From NCBI GenBank assembly GCA_013396995.1, contig VWZP01009167.1, positions 587,693 to 651,692 of the forward strand: a DNA stretch of 64,000 bases, written 5' to 3'. A model generated the notes under the pieces. That model did not search any database. It had not been told where the DNA came from and saw nothing but the letters and a program-made list of their open reading frames with translations. Positions 1-13,100 of this stretch are shown piece by piece. Origin of the DNA: Dicaeum eximium. Taxonomy: Eukaryota; Chordata; Aves; Passeriformes; Dicaeidae. Position 1 is the first letter of the stretch, and every line of letters starts with the position of its first letter. Made by a program: the position numbers and the translations under genes.

Positions 1-3000
1 TTGCAGTGAACAGGGCTATAATCAGATGCAGAGGGCATTTGTGTGTGCTGCTGATTTCTTAGTGACACAGCGGGCTTGGATTTTGCTGGAGAATGTCTCG
101 ACAGTCTCTTGCACAAATTACATAGTCACTTGTTGTCTGGGAAGCAATGCAAAGCCTTGTCCTTGCCTTTAATTAAAAACACAGCTGGTGGAGGGACAAT
201 CTTCATTTCCAGTGGTCCTGCTAGCTCCTGGGTCAGTGAGGCTCGTGGGTCACAGCAAGGCACCGAGAGGGAACTGCTGGGAGAGCCAGAGTGCCCTGGT
301 GTGTCCTGGCACTGTGTCACACTTTGTCCCTGCAGAGCCCTCAGAGCCCTACCAGGGCTGGCTCTACTCTGTGGGGACTGTGGGACTCACTGAGTTGGGC
401 TCTGCCTGTGCAGCCTAGCAGTTGGGCCCTGGAGGAAACAGCAAGGTCAATCCAGGGACTGGAAAAACCCCACCTGGACCTTGGGTTTGGAGGAGAGGCT
501 CTAGAAAATGGGGCAGCTCAGCCCCAGCAGAGCACAGATGAGACACCAGATCCTAATGGGCCAAAGCCTTTCAAATTATTGCAATGGAAAGTTTATTTTG
601 CTCAGATGTTTCCACGTGGTTGGGTTATTCCCTCCCCTTTCCTTGGTGCTGAATTTGGCCTGAGTGGTGGCTACAGGCTTTGGAGGCTCTTCTGGCAAGG
701 CAAGCCCTTAACTGTGGGAGGAATTGGGTGGTTCCAGGTGATCATCAGTGCAGCAACTGCTGGAGTTATCCCAAAACACACCTGGGAGCCTCTCTGCCTC
801 CATTCCCAGCTCAGTGAGCCCTCCAGGGCTGCCCAAGGCTCATTGCTCCAGCCTGCAGAGCTTTTGCTGCTTGGCAAGGATTCATCCTGCCCCTTACCCT
901 TGCATGATGATACCAGCCAAGTCCAGCCCAGGCTTCCACTGACCAGAGGGGCTTCATATGACACAGTCACTGTCACCTCAGTGACCAGTGATTCTGGGAG
1001 AGACATGCTATTTTGAGAGACATGCAGATTATGGGAGAGATATGCATGTCTGACATGCTATTTTGCTTTTCCCTTTATTTTATTCTTTGAGTCACTTCTA
1101 CTGGAGCAGGTTTTCTGCTCCTCAGCCCCTCTGACACAATCCTGTGGCACGGGCTGTGCCTCACACTGTGGCCAGGGTTGCTTGTGCAGAGCATGAGGGC
1201 TGCTGATAGTGAGCAAAAACACAGCCTCAGGGGTCCCTCCACCTCCAGTGCTGTAATCCAGCCTTTAAAACTCCTCTTTTCCTGCTCTGGGGATTTGTTA
1301 CGTGGGTGGGGGCTGCCAGGGAGTGATGAGGAGCCCAGGGGATGTTTCTTTTGGTTTTAAAAGCCTACTTCCTTTATGCAGCTGAATTTTTGAAAGGCAC
1401 CGAGCTGGGGGTGGAGGAGGGGAGGGCAGAGCAGACAGAACTTTGGGAGTGGGTTGGCATTTTGGCTGACAGCACCTGGGAGCTGGGATGTGTGGCTGCT
1501 TCACCTGGCCCACGCAGGATCTGTGCTGGGGCCCTTCCCCAGCCCAGCACCCTGGTGCTCTCGTGCCAGCTTGGCTCCAGAAGGATACCTTGCATGTAAG
1601 AAGAGGGATGTCTTTGTGCTCAATTAAGCAATTAGATGCTTCCCAGCTCTCAGCTTCATTATCAGCCTTGGCTTGCAATCCAGACTGACCTGTGACCAGG
1701 AGGGACCTGCTTAGTCAAGTGCACAAGACAAGCATCCTTAATTGCCTTGGTGCAATGATTATTTTCATTACAACAGTTTCTTTCTGCAAGAAGCAAGGAA
1801 CTTCCATCACCGAGGCTCTTATCTGTGAAAACAACTCCTGAACTTTTGAACTATCTGCAGTTTGTGGCTGTTATCTGTGTGTCATGGAACGTGACAACCT
1901 TCACTGTCCTCCAGACTCGCATCCGGTGTCGCTCTCTCCTCCCTCACCACGTTCTTGGTATCTTTCCCTGCATCAGTTCATTCACAATTAGCCCCTGGTA
2001 CTGCCTCCAGACCCTCCTGCACTGCCTTTGGCACACCCTGGCAGACTCCTCACCCTTGGGCAGGTACACAGGGAGGTTCTGAGCCTCCCTCCTGAGGGTC
2101 TCAGGATGTTTGCCTGAGCTTAAAGGCAACACCCACGTGCACACCTTGACTGGGGGGCTGCAGGTGTTGGGGTGTCTCAGTGTGAGTGAGTCCCACAGAG
2201 GCTGTGCCAGCCAGTGCCACTGGCAGTGGCTCAGTGGCATCGTGCTGCAGGCTGGCATCAAGTCCTGCATTGATGCCACACTCTGGGTATTGCCTCCTGT
2301 GTGGATTTCTCACTTGGAGCTGATGCTTCCAAGAAATAAATCCACCCTGGGACAGGATTTTGCACAGAAAAAGGGATTGTTTGTCATTGCCAGGTAGTGC
2401 CTCTCACCTTATGCTCAACCCTGTTTAATTGTGTGAGCTGGCACCACGAATGAGTGGGCTGTAAATGGCATCGATCCCGGAACCACACGGCCCTGTGTGC
2501 AGAAGTGACCAGATTTGATGATGGGAATCGAGCGTGGCCCGACAGAGCTGATGCCCCCTCTGAGCCACAGTGCCAGAAATATCTGATGCCTGTTCAGGAA
2601 GAGCCCCAGGGAGCCAACAGCACCTCCTGCCCACGGCATCCAGATGAGGAGCCCTCCCAGCTCAGATGTGAGGCAGGGGGAGAAGCTGCCACAGCCCCCA
2701 GCTGACCTAAATAACACACACACCCCAGTGCTGTCAGAAAAGCAAAGTCATTATTGGCAAAAGAAGCTGTGAGGATGATGAGCGGGCTCACAATTGCCAG
2801 TGGTATCGGCAGGATGATTTCGGTGTTGTTGAGGTTGCTGTTTTCTAATGAACAAATCTTTTGTTGCAGCTTGTGCTGCTGGGCACCACCGGATGGTTTT
2901 TATCCTCCTTTAGCCAAGAACAAAACCTCAGGCATGGGGGGTGGACAGATGTCCCACACAGTGACTGTGGCCCCTTGCAGTGGTGCCTGTTGTCACCAAA

Positions 3001-6000
3001 ACCTTGGTTGCCTGTACCACTGCTGCTTCCTTGCTGCCTGCTGGCCCCTGCCCCAATTCTGCTCCAATTGTGCTTATCAGCCCCAGTTTCCAGGCTGGTT
3101 TTTGGGATCAGTCAAAGGGAGCACTGCTGGGCTGCTCCCTGCAGCGACCCAGTTTGCTGGACGAGGTCTTTGTCCTCCTTTGGAGGAGAGAGATGACAAA
3201 ATACACTTGGTGGGGGCCACTGAGAGATGCCCCCAGCAAGACCTAGAAACCTCAGCTTCTCTTTTAGTACAGTATTTTTGGGTTTTCTTCCTGCTCCGTG
3301 TGGCCTTTGGGGATGTGTTTTGGACTGTGACTTGTTAAGTTTTCTGGTTGAATAAATCAGCACCTGCTGTGCAAACCTGGCTCCACATCCTGTCTGTGTC
3401 CCAGCCAGAGGATCTGCTGCCCATTTCCCTCACTCCCTCTTTCTTCCTGTGAGCCCACTGGTGTGACATGTCCATCCCCATAGTGCAGAGCCACTTTGAG
3501 TGGCTTTCCAGTTAATGTGGTTTATTATGTGATAGACAGAAAGAGGAGAGATTCAGACTAGATATAAGGAAGAAATTTTTTATGAGGAAATGTTTTATGT
3601 GGAAACACAGGTTGCACAGAGAAGCTGTGGCTTCCTCATCCCTGGAAGTGTCCAAGGCCAGGTTGGATGGGGCTTGGAGCAACCTGAGATAGTGGAAGAT
3701 GTCCCTGCCCATGGCAGGGGGTTGGAACTGGATGAGATTTAAGGTCCCTTCCAACCCAAACCATTCTGGGATTCCCATGGAGCACCAATAAGAATTCTGA
3801 GTGTCTGAGTAAGCACCTCTCTGTTTTTGGGAAGGATGGGCAGAACAATGCCTACTGCCTTGGCTGCTCCTATCCAGCCAGGAATTAGCCAAATCTGCCA
3901 GTTTGGCCAGAGCAGAGTTGAAGGATTTGGACTTTTCCCAGCTGGTGGAGAATATGTGCCTCTGGCATCATGCTTCAAACTGCCAGGTGTGGGGAGATGT
4001 CAGGGGAGCCCCATTACCCCATTTTCCCTTTGCAAAAGCTGGGGGCATCTTCCAAGCCCCTCCATGGGGACAGCCATCCTGATAACAGCAGCCAGGGATG
4101 TGTTCAAAGTAGGTCTGAGCCTGGCCACCCTCCCCTGTGCTGGGGGGGATGGATGCTCCTCACCATGGCAATCGCTCTGCTCGGCACAGAATGCAGTTCC
4201 AGGTACTGGGACAAAGCCTGGCTCTAATTGATGTCCTCCTGGATGCTGAGCTGTGCCGCTGCCTCGTCGTGAGCCTGAAATAAACTCTGTCACCAACGTG
4301 ACTCAGAGGCACATGGAGGCAGGGACTGGTTTCATGACAGACTGAAATATGTCATATTTCAGGAGACTGGCTCCCTAGCCAGGGAAATGCCCAAAACCTT
4401 GTCCTTCCCTGCCAGGGAGGGCAAAACACGGCCAGGGAGGCTCCCTCACCATGGTGGGTGCTGCAATAATTGATGGCTCCGTGCTGCTTGTCACAGCCCA
4501 GCATCATAAATGCTTAAAAGGTTTATTTACCAATTCTGAAAACTCCTGAGCGCATCATGTTTAATGCAAATACAGAGTGTGTTTAGGAAGATATAAACCA
4601 TTCCTAGAGGGAAAGGCAGTCCATTATCTCCGTGCAAACACCTCCCTCCCTAGCTGTAAGCCAAACAGCAGGGAACTGAGCAAGACATGCTGATGAGAAT
4701 AACTAATGCAGGCCTATCCGAGCATGGAAAGGAAGGATGGGATCATCTGGAGCAGGAGAGACAGCTTTGCCAAAACAAACCATACCATGTGCTGGTTGCA
4801 AAACTTCCAGTTCATGTTCTTGAAGCCACCTTTGTTCAATGTTCTGAGACCGAGTCAGGTCATCAGCATGGGATAGAGGAGCCCTGAGGATGTGAGAGAG
4901 TGTGAATCCAGCTCATCCAGAGCAAGGAGCAGGCTCTGAGGGCTTTGCTCTTGCTGTACCTCTTTCTGCCTTGCCATCTCTTTGCCAGTGCCTGGCATCC
5001 AAGTGGGTTCCAGCACAGCATTGCTGCCCCAGATTTGCCTTCCTGGGGATCAGCAAATTGCTGTAAAACCCTTCCTGGTGCTGGTGCCCTCTGGGTAGAT
5101 CCTGGCCAGATGTGGAGCCAAACCCTCACGCTATGAAAGGCACATCCTCCTCTGTGTGAGTAAAGAGCTGCAGGGCATCCCTGGGGATGTCAGGGTGTGT
5201 TTTGAGTGCACAGCCAGGCCAGGATTCCTGGCCAGAAAGGCACATCCCTTCAGGGGGATTGCTTTCCTCCCAAACCCAGGCAGTGCTGGTAGCAGGGACA
5301 TGGATTTTTTGGCTTCCTCATAGAGGAGACTGGTGTTACTTAAAAATAAACACCACAGAGATGATGCAGAGGGTTTGTGCAGCTGCTGCTGCTGCTTCAC
5401 GGTGCAGCCAGATTTGCATCTTCCCATCAGGAATGATTTTAAGCTAAGCCAGTGTGAGCCTGGTGAGCAGAGGGAGCTGTGCTGGGCACTGGAGGAGGGC
5501 CAGCCCTGGGGACTGTGCCTGCATTGCCTGGGGCCACGCTGTTGTTCCTCTGTCTGCTTGGCTCCCAGGAAAAGGAATTTCCCTGTAATTTCCAGGGTGT
5601 AAATCACCCAGATGCTGTGGTTTTGCTCACTTCTGAGCGTATTACATTTATTCCATGTTTTGTTTCCTTGCTCCAATCCAAACTGATGATTAAATGTCTT
5701 GTTCTGGGGTCCTAAAAACTCCTCAACAATAGAAAGCCTAGTGGGAGCAAGCTTCAAAGTGAGCAAAGGAGATCATCCTATAAACCACAGAGTTTAAGTA
5801 TTATCCTGGACTTGCTTGGTGCATGAACTTGCCATCAAGCCTTTGAAAGATGTGTTTCCAGCTGCCTGGCCTTCAGCCATGCAGGACTGTCTCTCTCAGC
5901 TTTTATTTGGGCAACAGGGAAAACCCAGAGGTTTGCAGGGCTTAGGGAAGATGGACACCAGGGAAAAAAGCTTTCCCAAGCCCTGCAGGTAGCATTATGG

Positions 6001-6987
6001 AAGCACTTTCCAGCTGAGGAGTCCAGGGCTGTGGGCAGGAATAACTCTCCTGGTCCTGACAGAGAGTGGTGGCCAGGGGCGCAGGAGAGCTGTTATTCCA
6101 CTTGAATTTTAGCCTCCAGGGTGCTCATTAAAAAAAGGCTCAAACTTTCCTACCTCATGTGTCAACAACATGTGGAGGAACGCAGTGCAGAGCTCTGCAG
6201 GTCTGTTATCTCCTCTTGTGTTATTAATGGTGTTTTTTTAATCACGGCGTTGTCTCTTTTGTCATCGCGCGTTTGTGTCGGAGCCGCGCGCGATGCTGAG
6301 CCGAGCTCTGCTCTGGGCAGAGCTCAGGGGGCTGAAGGGAGGGGTCACCATTATTCCAATCACAAAGGAGTGTTTGGAAGGTCGGGCCCGAAATGTCTGG
6401 CCCAGCCTGGAACGGAGGAGCTGTGCTGGAGAACGCCTCGTCTCTCGTTTTTCCTTTCGCCGTTCCAATCCTCCCCCTGGCTGTCAGGCTCCAGCCGTGA
6501 ATCACTCCTGGGCACGTGGCTAACACATGAATGCTGCACAATATTTTGATGGAGGGGAACGGGGGTGGGAGCATGAGATAATCCAGCCAGTTGTTCCCGA
6601 CCCTTGGAGTGCTGTGCCGAGGCATCGCTGCCTCCAGCTCCAGTTTGCAAGGGCGTCTGTCCCAGAGCTCTCAGTCATGATGAAAACTGGGGTTTGGTGA
6701 ATAAGGCAAAGCATTTCATAGCACAAGTCAGTGGGACTGGTATTTCCAGGAGCAAACAGGGGTTGTGAGCAGAAATAGCTGCCCCAGATCAAGCCCTGGC
6801 TCCTCACAGTCTTCAGCTGATTGTTTCTCCCATTGGGAGGTTGAGTAGGCCTGGGTGGAAAAAGGAATCTGGAGAGGGGAGCTCCTCAGCAGCTTCCACT
6901 CCCAAAGCTCCACATCTCCCAGGGAGGCGTGGGTGATGTTGATTATGAATTGCTGCTTTTTAACAGCCCTTGTTGTCTCCCCAACAG
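1..6987 (+). other. PEMT: PEMT intron, 5' part outside the window
   Basis: No segment resembling the upstream PEMT exons was found here in either strand, so this is read as intron. It holds one CR1 fragment near 3530-3776, a perfect 9-bp-arm inverted repeat at 4342-4362 and a CpG-rich patch at 6240-6520. Open frames up to 241 codons occur but show no recognisable domain or splice context. Confidence 0.75.
3530..3776 (+). mobile_element. CR1 LINE fragment (3' end)
   Basis: The stretch reads like the 3' end of avian CR1. It has the GATTCAGACTAGATATAAGG block, AGAAGCTGTGGCTTCCTCATC, CCAGGTTGGATGGGGCTT, CCCTGCCCATGGCAGGGGGT and the terminal AACCCAAACCATTCTGGGATTC. It is 5'-truncated, as is usual for CR1, with a short internal deletion near 3590-3610. 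Confidence 0.92.
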
Positions 6988-7133
6988 CTTCACAGAAGCC
7001 ATGAAGAGCCAGCCAAAGCTGGAGGGCTGGGACTGCCACTGGACCTACTACTCAGGCTTGGCCATCTCAGCTGTAGGGACCTTGTTTGTCATCTCCAGCT
7101 TCTTAGCACTGGGATTCACTGGGACGTTCCTAG
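6988..7133 (+). CDS. PEMT: PEMT exon with third membrane segment and first AdoMet motif
   Basis: The 146-bp exon follows a pyrimidine-rich tract ending in CAACAG and is followed by GTAAGC. It starts with the third base of a Cys codon and ends with the first base of a Gly codon, giving 48 full codons from FTEAM to GTFL. It aligns with the human stretch starting CFTQAM and ending GTFLG. The hydrophobic run starting near YYSGLAIS is the third membrane segment. Where human PEMT has Gly-Leu-Gly, this exon reads Ala-Val-Gly. The loop before the segment (KLEGWDCHW) is diverged from human. Confidence 0.95.
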
Positions 7134-10100
7134 GTAAGCACTGAAAATCCAACAGCTTTACCAGAAAGTGCATTTAATCCTGGCAGGGATCTCTTGCTAG
7201 GGCAGAGTCCTGTAGGAATTTCCTTGTCCTTGCCTTCAGGGCTGTTAGATTTGTCATTATGATACCAAAGCATGACCCAATCCTTCTGTTACCTCAGTTA
7301 CCTCGCACAGAGGGGATGGCACAGTGGTTTTTATACAGCAAATCCCATCACCTCCAGCATCAAGCCTGGAGGTTTGGAGCACAGCTGCTCATCTGCCAGC
7401 CCAAACACGCTCCAAAAGGGACCCCCAAATTCAAGACCTCACAAGTGGCACTGGCACAGTGGGTGTGAGCTGTCCAGCCCTGCTCCAAGCACCCACCTGC
7501 TTGTCACAGGTGCTGAAGCAGGATGTTGTTTGCTCTCCCCTCTGCAATAAACCTGATGTTCGTTGACAGATCCTTTTATCTGCCGCTTTATGGCAGAAGG
7601 CATTTTCCACTGTGCCTGCTTTCACATTTAGAGTGTAATTCTGTTAGCATTGTTGACTTTGAAAACATGCCAGTATGTGTGGAATTCATAAAAATAAAGT
7701 AGGGACAGGAACAATAAATATCCCAGGAAAGGGGCAGCTCCTGCTGGCTGAAATAATCACAGCCCCAGCTTTGACACCTCATTTAGGCTGTGCTTTTGCA
7801 AGTGCTTTACAAACCAAATTCAATTAGCTCCTGTGGCGTCGCTAGGAAGAAGAGAGGGATGTAATAAGCCTTCCTGGTTTCAAGTGGAGTTGCAAAGAAA
7901 TGTGTTGACTTGGCTGAAATCCTGCTGCCAGAAATAGAGCTCAGAACTCCTAAACATGTGCCCTCACCCTCCATGTGCAGCCTCACTCCCGGCCCCCTGT
8001 CACACCCCTGTCCCTCAGCTACTGGGCACCAGCATCCTCCAAAATCACCAGCAGCCCCCTGAAGTGATGCTGTGCCTGTGGAGGCATGTCCAGAAAGGCC
8101 AGGCACAGGAGTACCCATCAGCAAGAGCTGCTTGAACGCTCCTGAAGTTCAGCCAGATCTGGAGTTGTTGACGTAAAGCCTGATTCATCCAACCAGGAGG
8201 ATCCACTGGACTTGAACCGCTGGGAGAAGCAAACAAGTGAGTCAGGCTCAGCGTAAGAGGTGACAGGGCCCTGTCCCTTGGATCTGTATCCCCCGAGGCA
8301 GGGAAGGAGTGGGTGCTACTGGTCCATATAAGGCATTTCTGCTCCCTCCTCTCTGCTGGGGAGGCTCTCTCTGCCACCACTGCCTGGAGTGACACAGCAA
8401 GGACCAGCTCTCTCAGGCACCAGGGCAGAGTGGGGACATGCCAGGGCCACTGCCAGTGCAGCCAGGCTGGCTCAGGACCTGCAGCACTGAGGCATGGCCC
8501 AGCTGGAGCCCCACAGAGGACCCATCCTTGGACTGGTAACAGCTTCTCCACTCCACACAAGCCCCATGAGTCCAAGTCAGCAAACTCCTAATGGAGAATG
8601 TCCCTCAGCGTGGTTTGTTACCCAGCCATGGGGAAGACAAGGGTCTGCAGGTCTCTGAGGATCTCATGTGGGATATTTTCTTGCTCAGGACTCTCTCAGG
8701 ACTGGTACTTCCAACATCCATGCAGGATTTTAGTGCTGTTCTGGTGCTGCAGGAGGGGCAAGGACTCCAGATAGCAAAGGGCTGCACTGCTTTGGCAAGG
8801 AGGGGCATCCAGCTTCTTCTCACTGTCCACATCTGAGCTCAAGAGAAGTTTTGAGAGAATCTCTTGACACACAGGCACTTCAAAAATTACTGGAGCTGGA
8901 TTTGACCCTGTGTGGGTTTTTCTACAGCAGTGACAGCTGAACCAGGCAGGGCACAGGGCTTCCTGTTGAATTCCTGCCTTACAGCACATTTAGGCTCTGG
9001 AGCAGCTGCAGAACACTTTGTGTCTCTAGTGTGGGCTGAGAGGTGCAGTGGGAGCCACGTGAGTCACCCTGCTCCAGCAGCCTGGCTGTGCCACCCCATC
9101 TCCAGCACAGCAGCACCAGCTCCAGGTGCTGTTTGCAGCAGCTGGATGTGGCCCCTCTCCCTGGCAGGGCCATCCCTCCTGCCCTGTCTCCATGCTGTGC
9201 CCTCACTGGGATTCAGGCATCACTTCAGCACCCTCATTTGTTGCCCTGTTTCCCAAAAAGCACAGTGATGAGGGCTTGGCTTATCTCAAGGCTGAGGATG
9301 TGGAGAGGCTGCTTTGCCTGTCTGCCTCATACCCAGCAACATTTCTTCCAGCACTGACCAAGATTTCAAGTCAATCTGACTTGACCAAAGTCTGTTGCTG
9401 GGCCTGGAGAAGCTGACAGCTCTCTGGGGTGAAGCAGAGGTGGTGCTTCAGCCCAGGTCAGGCCCCAGGCATTTTGGGAGACCTTGCAGAGGGCACTGAA
9501 TGGCTTTTTGCTGCTGTGATCCCACCCTGTGCAGTGAGATGGCTGCACAGACCTCCAGCAAAAAGTGACTCCAATTAAATGCCAAAGTGCCTCAGCTTAG
9601 CAAGGAGCTGATTCCTGATCTGAGGGCACAAAAGATGCCCAGGGTGATGCTGTGCAGCACAATGCACCTCTAAGCACCTCTCTGAACATAAACACATACA
9701 AAGCACCTCTCTGGTGGTCATGTGCATTGACCTGTGCAGGTTCAGAGGCAGAGATTACATTGGAAAAGCTCCTGGGGAGCTGCCTGTGTGCTCCTGCTCG
9801 TGGGGAGCCAGCCTGGAGGGCTGCACAGCCCCACCAGTGCTGGGCACAGATAAGCCCCTGCCAGCCCCACGGGCCCAGGGCTTTGTGTGAACCTCCTCAG
9901 TGGCAGGGCCATGTGGGGAGTGAGGTGTTCAGCTCAAGGGCGAGGGCGGGCAGGGCATAATGAAGCATTTTGACACATAAGAAAGCACAAAAACGGGCTG
10001 TGGCAGGGGGTGATGTGTTCTTTCTACCAGAACAATCTCAGAGATGTATTGCCAAGTAACTGTGAGAACATATAGTATGAATACAAGGCAATTATCTCAC

Positions 10101-13100
10101 TTAGTGGCCTGCAGTTAAAACCCCAAAGCATTGTGTAATTGGGCAGGGGCTGTTTATCCTTAGAAAGAAATGTTTTAGCACCATGTGAGGTCAAAGAAAT
10201 TACACTACGATCCAGGTAATAATAATAACCTTGAATAGTTTGCACTCCTGTAATGCCTTTCATCTGGATTTGTGAGCACTTTCTCACCATACATTAATCC
10301 TCACCACCCTCTGTGCTCTAAGAAAGACTGATGTTATGATCAGTGCACAATAGCACCTGGAGGGACAGAGGAGACTTGCCCAAGGTCAGGGCAGGGGCTG
10401 GCAGCAGAGCTGGGAGCACAGCCCAGGTGGTGGCAGTGCCCTGGGCTGAGGGACCTGCTGCTCCTCACGGATCAATGCTTGTGCAGGGGACATGGAGCAT
10501 GGATGGGGCAGTGGGCAGGAGGGAACAGAGCTGGGGAAGGGTCTGGAGCACCAGGAGTAGCTGAAAGAGCTGTGGGGAGGAGCTCAGCCTGGAGAAAAGG
10601 AGGCTCAGGGGAAACTTTTTGGCTCTCCACAGCTCCCTGACAGGAGGGCTCAGGCTCTGCTCCCAGGCAGCAAGGGACAGGGCGAGAGGAAATGACCTCA
10701 AGTTGTACCAGGGCATGTTTACATTTGATGTCAGGAAAAATCGCTTCACCAAAGGGGTTGTCAAGCCCTGGCACAGGCTGCCCAGGGCAGTGGAGGGATG
10801 TGAAAATCATGTAGATGTGGTGCACAGAATCAGAGATCTGCATCCTGGTTACCCCCCCGAAATGTTGCTCACGAGCTGCACATCTCCTGTCATTTCTTTC
10901 CTAAGCTCCTTTCAGGAGGGTGGAAGGATTACTCCAAGGTAGATGGGAAGCTGGTTGGATGCTGACAGTTCTGAAAGCTTTCCTCATTACAGATGACAGT
11001 CACCCATTATCATCATCATCATTGTGCTGATAACTGAGTGTTTTGTAGGCAGAGGTGCTATTTTCTGAGATTCTGAGAAAATCTCTGAATTGTGAGATGA
11101 GGGTGACATTATGGATGAGGGAATTTGGTTGTGGTGGTCATGATTATAACAGCTCCAAACACCATTACACAGCACTGGGTTTATTTTCACATTAAATGGA
11201 TTTGATCCCATGCACTTGCTTCCTCGTGGAGTGGCATTAGACAGGCAATTTTACAAATGAGAAAACCAGAATTAACCAGTTGAGACCTCCAGAGCTGTGT
11301 CCTGATGAGGGACGTGGCTGCCATAACCTCATTGCAATGCAGGAACCTTCCTGGTGGGCAAAGAGCCATTCCTGGAAAAGCTGATGGACACAGAGCAAAC
11401 AAACAATTTATTTGTTGCTGTTTCCTCAGCCTGGAAGTCGTTGCTGAAAGCCTTTGCTGTGTGTGCCTGGCAGGGATCTCCTGTGGCACAGGGAGGGTGT
11501 CAGTGTGCCAAAGCCCCCCACGACTCCCAGTTTCATGAAGCCTAACCAGAAGCTCTCTGCTTGCTCTTAGGTGATTACTTTGGCATCCTGATGGAGGAAA
11601 AAGTGACCAGCTTCCCCTTCAGCATCCTGGATAATCCCATGTACTGGGGCAGCACAGCCATCTACCTGGGCTGGTCCCTCATGTGAGTACCTGGCCCTAC
11701 AACACCTCTGGTTGTAGGGTGAGTGTGGGGTCTCTTGGCAGGAAATGAGGTGCCAGGGTGCATTGGGGGCCAAAAAGACACTCTGTGGTGGAAGAGAAAG
11801 GGCAGCATGGCCTGACTTCTGACTCCCTGGCTATTTTTGTGCGTGGAAAATCTTGTGCTGTCTCAAAACACTCGCAGCATTTGTTGTAGAAAGGTAAATA
11901 GTGGCCAAGTGCTGGGGGAGAGGAGACATCAGCAAATGCTCTGCAGCTGAACGAGGCCCTTGGCAGGCTCTGCACGTGGAAAAATCAACAGTCAGGGCCA
12001 AATTCATGCAGGGTGTCACTCTGCAGGGGCAGGGCACTGTACTGGGGAGCAGTGTGACCCTGCAATTACTCTGAAAAAAGCAAAACAAGCCAAGCCACCC
12101 TTTCCCCCAGCCCACGGTGAAAATACTTCCGAAACACTCCTTGTGTGATACAACACAGCTTAATAGCCTGCTTGGGAGGAAATGAATAGGCTGTAATTTA
12201 GCAGCAAATGAGCAATATACTCCATTCAGTGCAACAAGTTTGATGTGGTTTTCATTTAATATCACATTTTATTTATTTGCCCAGGAGAAAAAAAAACAAA
12301 AACCCTGGCTGTGTTACTTCAGGAGCCCATGGAGTGTTGCAGGCTGTTATCACTGGGTATTTTGCACTGGTGCTCCTGACTGTGACCACCTCTCCTCTGC
12401 TTGGATGGAAAAAATGAAGTGCTTTGCCACTTTCTGGTCATTTTTTCAGCCATGTGTGCAGCCCCTGGTAATAAGTAAAGCTGATGGTTTCTCTCCTGTC
12501 TCCACTGAGCCTTGCTGCTGTTAGTTCTGCACTTGAAATCCCCCCGGTGCTGTCAGGGTTGGCTGCACGAGGCTGTTTCCCTTCCTGGCAGAGCCACGGC
12601 GCTGGATGGGGTTTAAATCCTGGGAAATGGTGCAGGAGAGCCAAAGGGAGGCAGTGCTGGGCACGAGAGTTGGCCACAGGGTCTGAGCAGCACCATGGAA
12701 ATGTGGAGATTGCTGTGGGAAGTGGGGCAGAGCTGGGGCAGGATGGGTCCCCCCACACCACACCACACCACACCACAGCCCCCACAGCAGCACAAAAGTA
12801 GGGATTTGACCAGGAGGAATTGTTAGGAGATCTTTATTTGTTTTAAAATCAGCATCAAACTACTTCCTAAAAGCTTTGCAGACTCCACTGAACCCTCCCG
12901 AGCTATTTCTGTCGCAGAATCCCTTCCTCACCCCTCTCATTGTGCTCTTCCACCACAATTCTGGGCAAGAGCAGCTGGAAGCAGCTCAGGATAGCAGTGA
13001 TTGCCTCTTTTTTCTCGTTAAAAGGCTGCCACCATTAAGGCCAGCGAGGCGTGACAAATAATCGCTGTGAACAAATTGCTGGAGCTGTGCAAAGTGGCAC

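Larger units (their letters stand above)
7134..11570 (+). other. PEMT: PEMT intron
   Basis: The 4.4-kb intron has GTAAGC and TTAG borders. It contains an ancient SINE-like stretch near 10205-10445 followed by a CR1 fragment at 10529-10832. No coding segment was recognised. Confidence 0.85.

Noticed and set aside
291..1016. 241-codon open frame on plus
   Set aside because: No recognisable domain, lies inside the PEMT intron and contains no membrane-protein or known signature.
1..6987. Missing upstream PEMT exons
   Set aside because: Searched by eye for WEHKTR, FGSPYLACY and similar motifs in all frames and found none; they are taken to lie outside the window.
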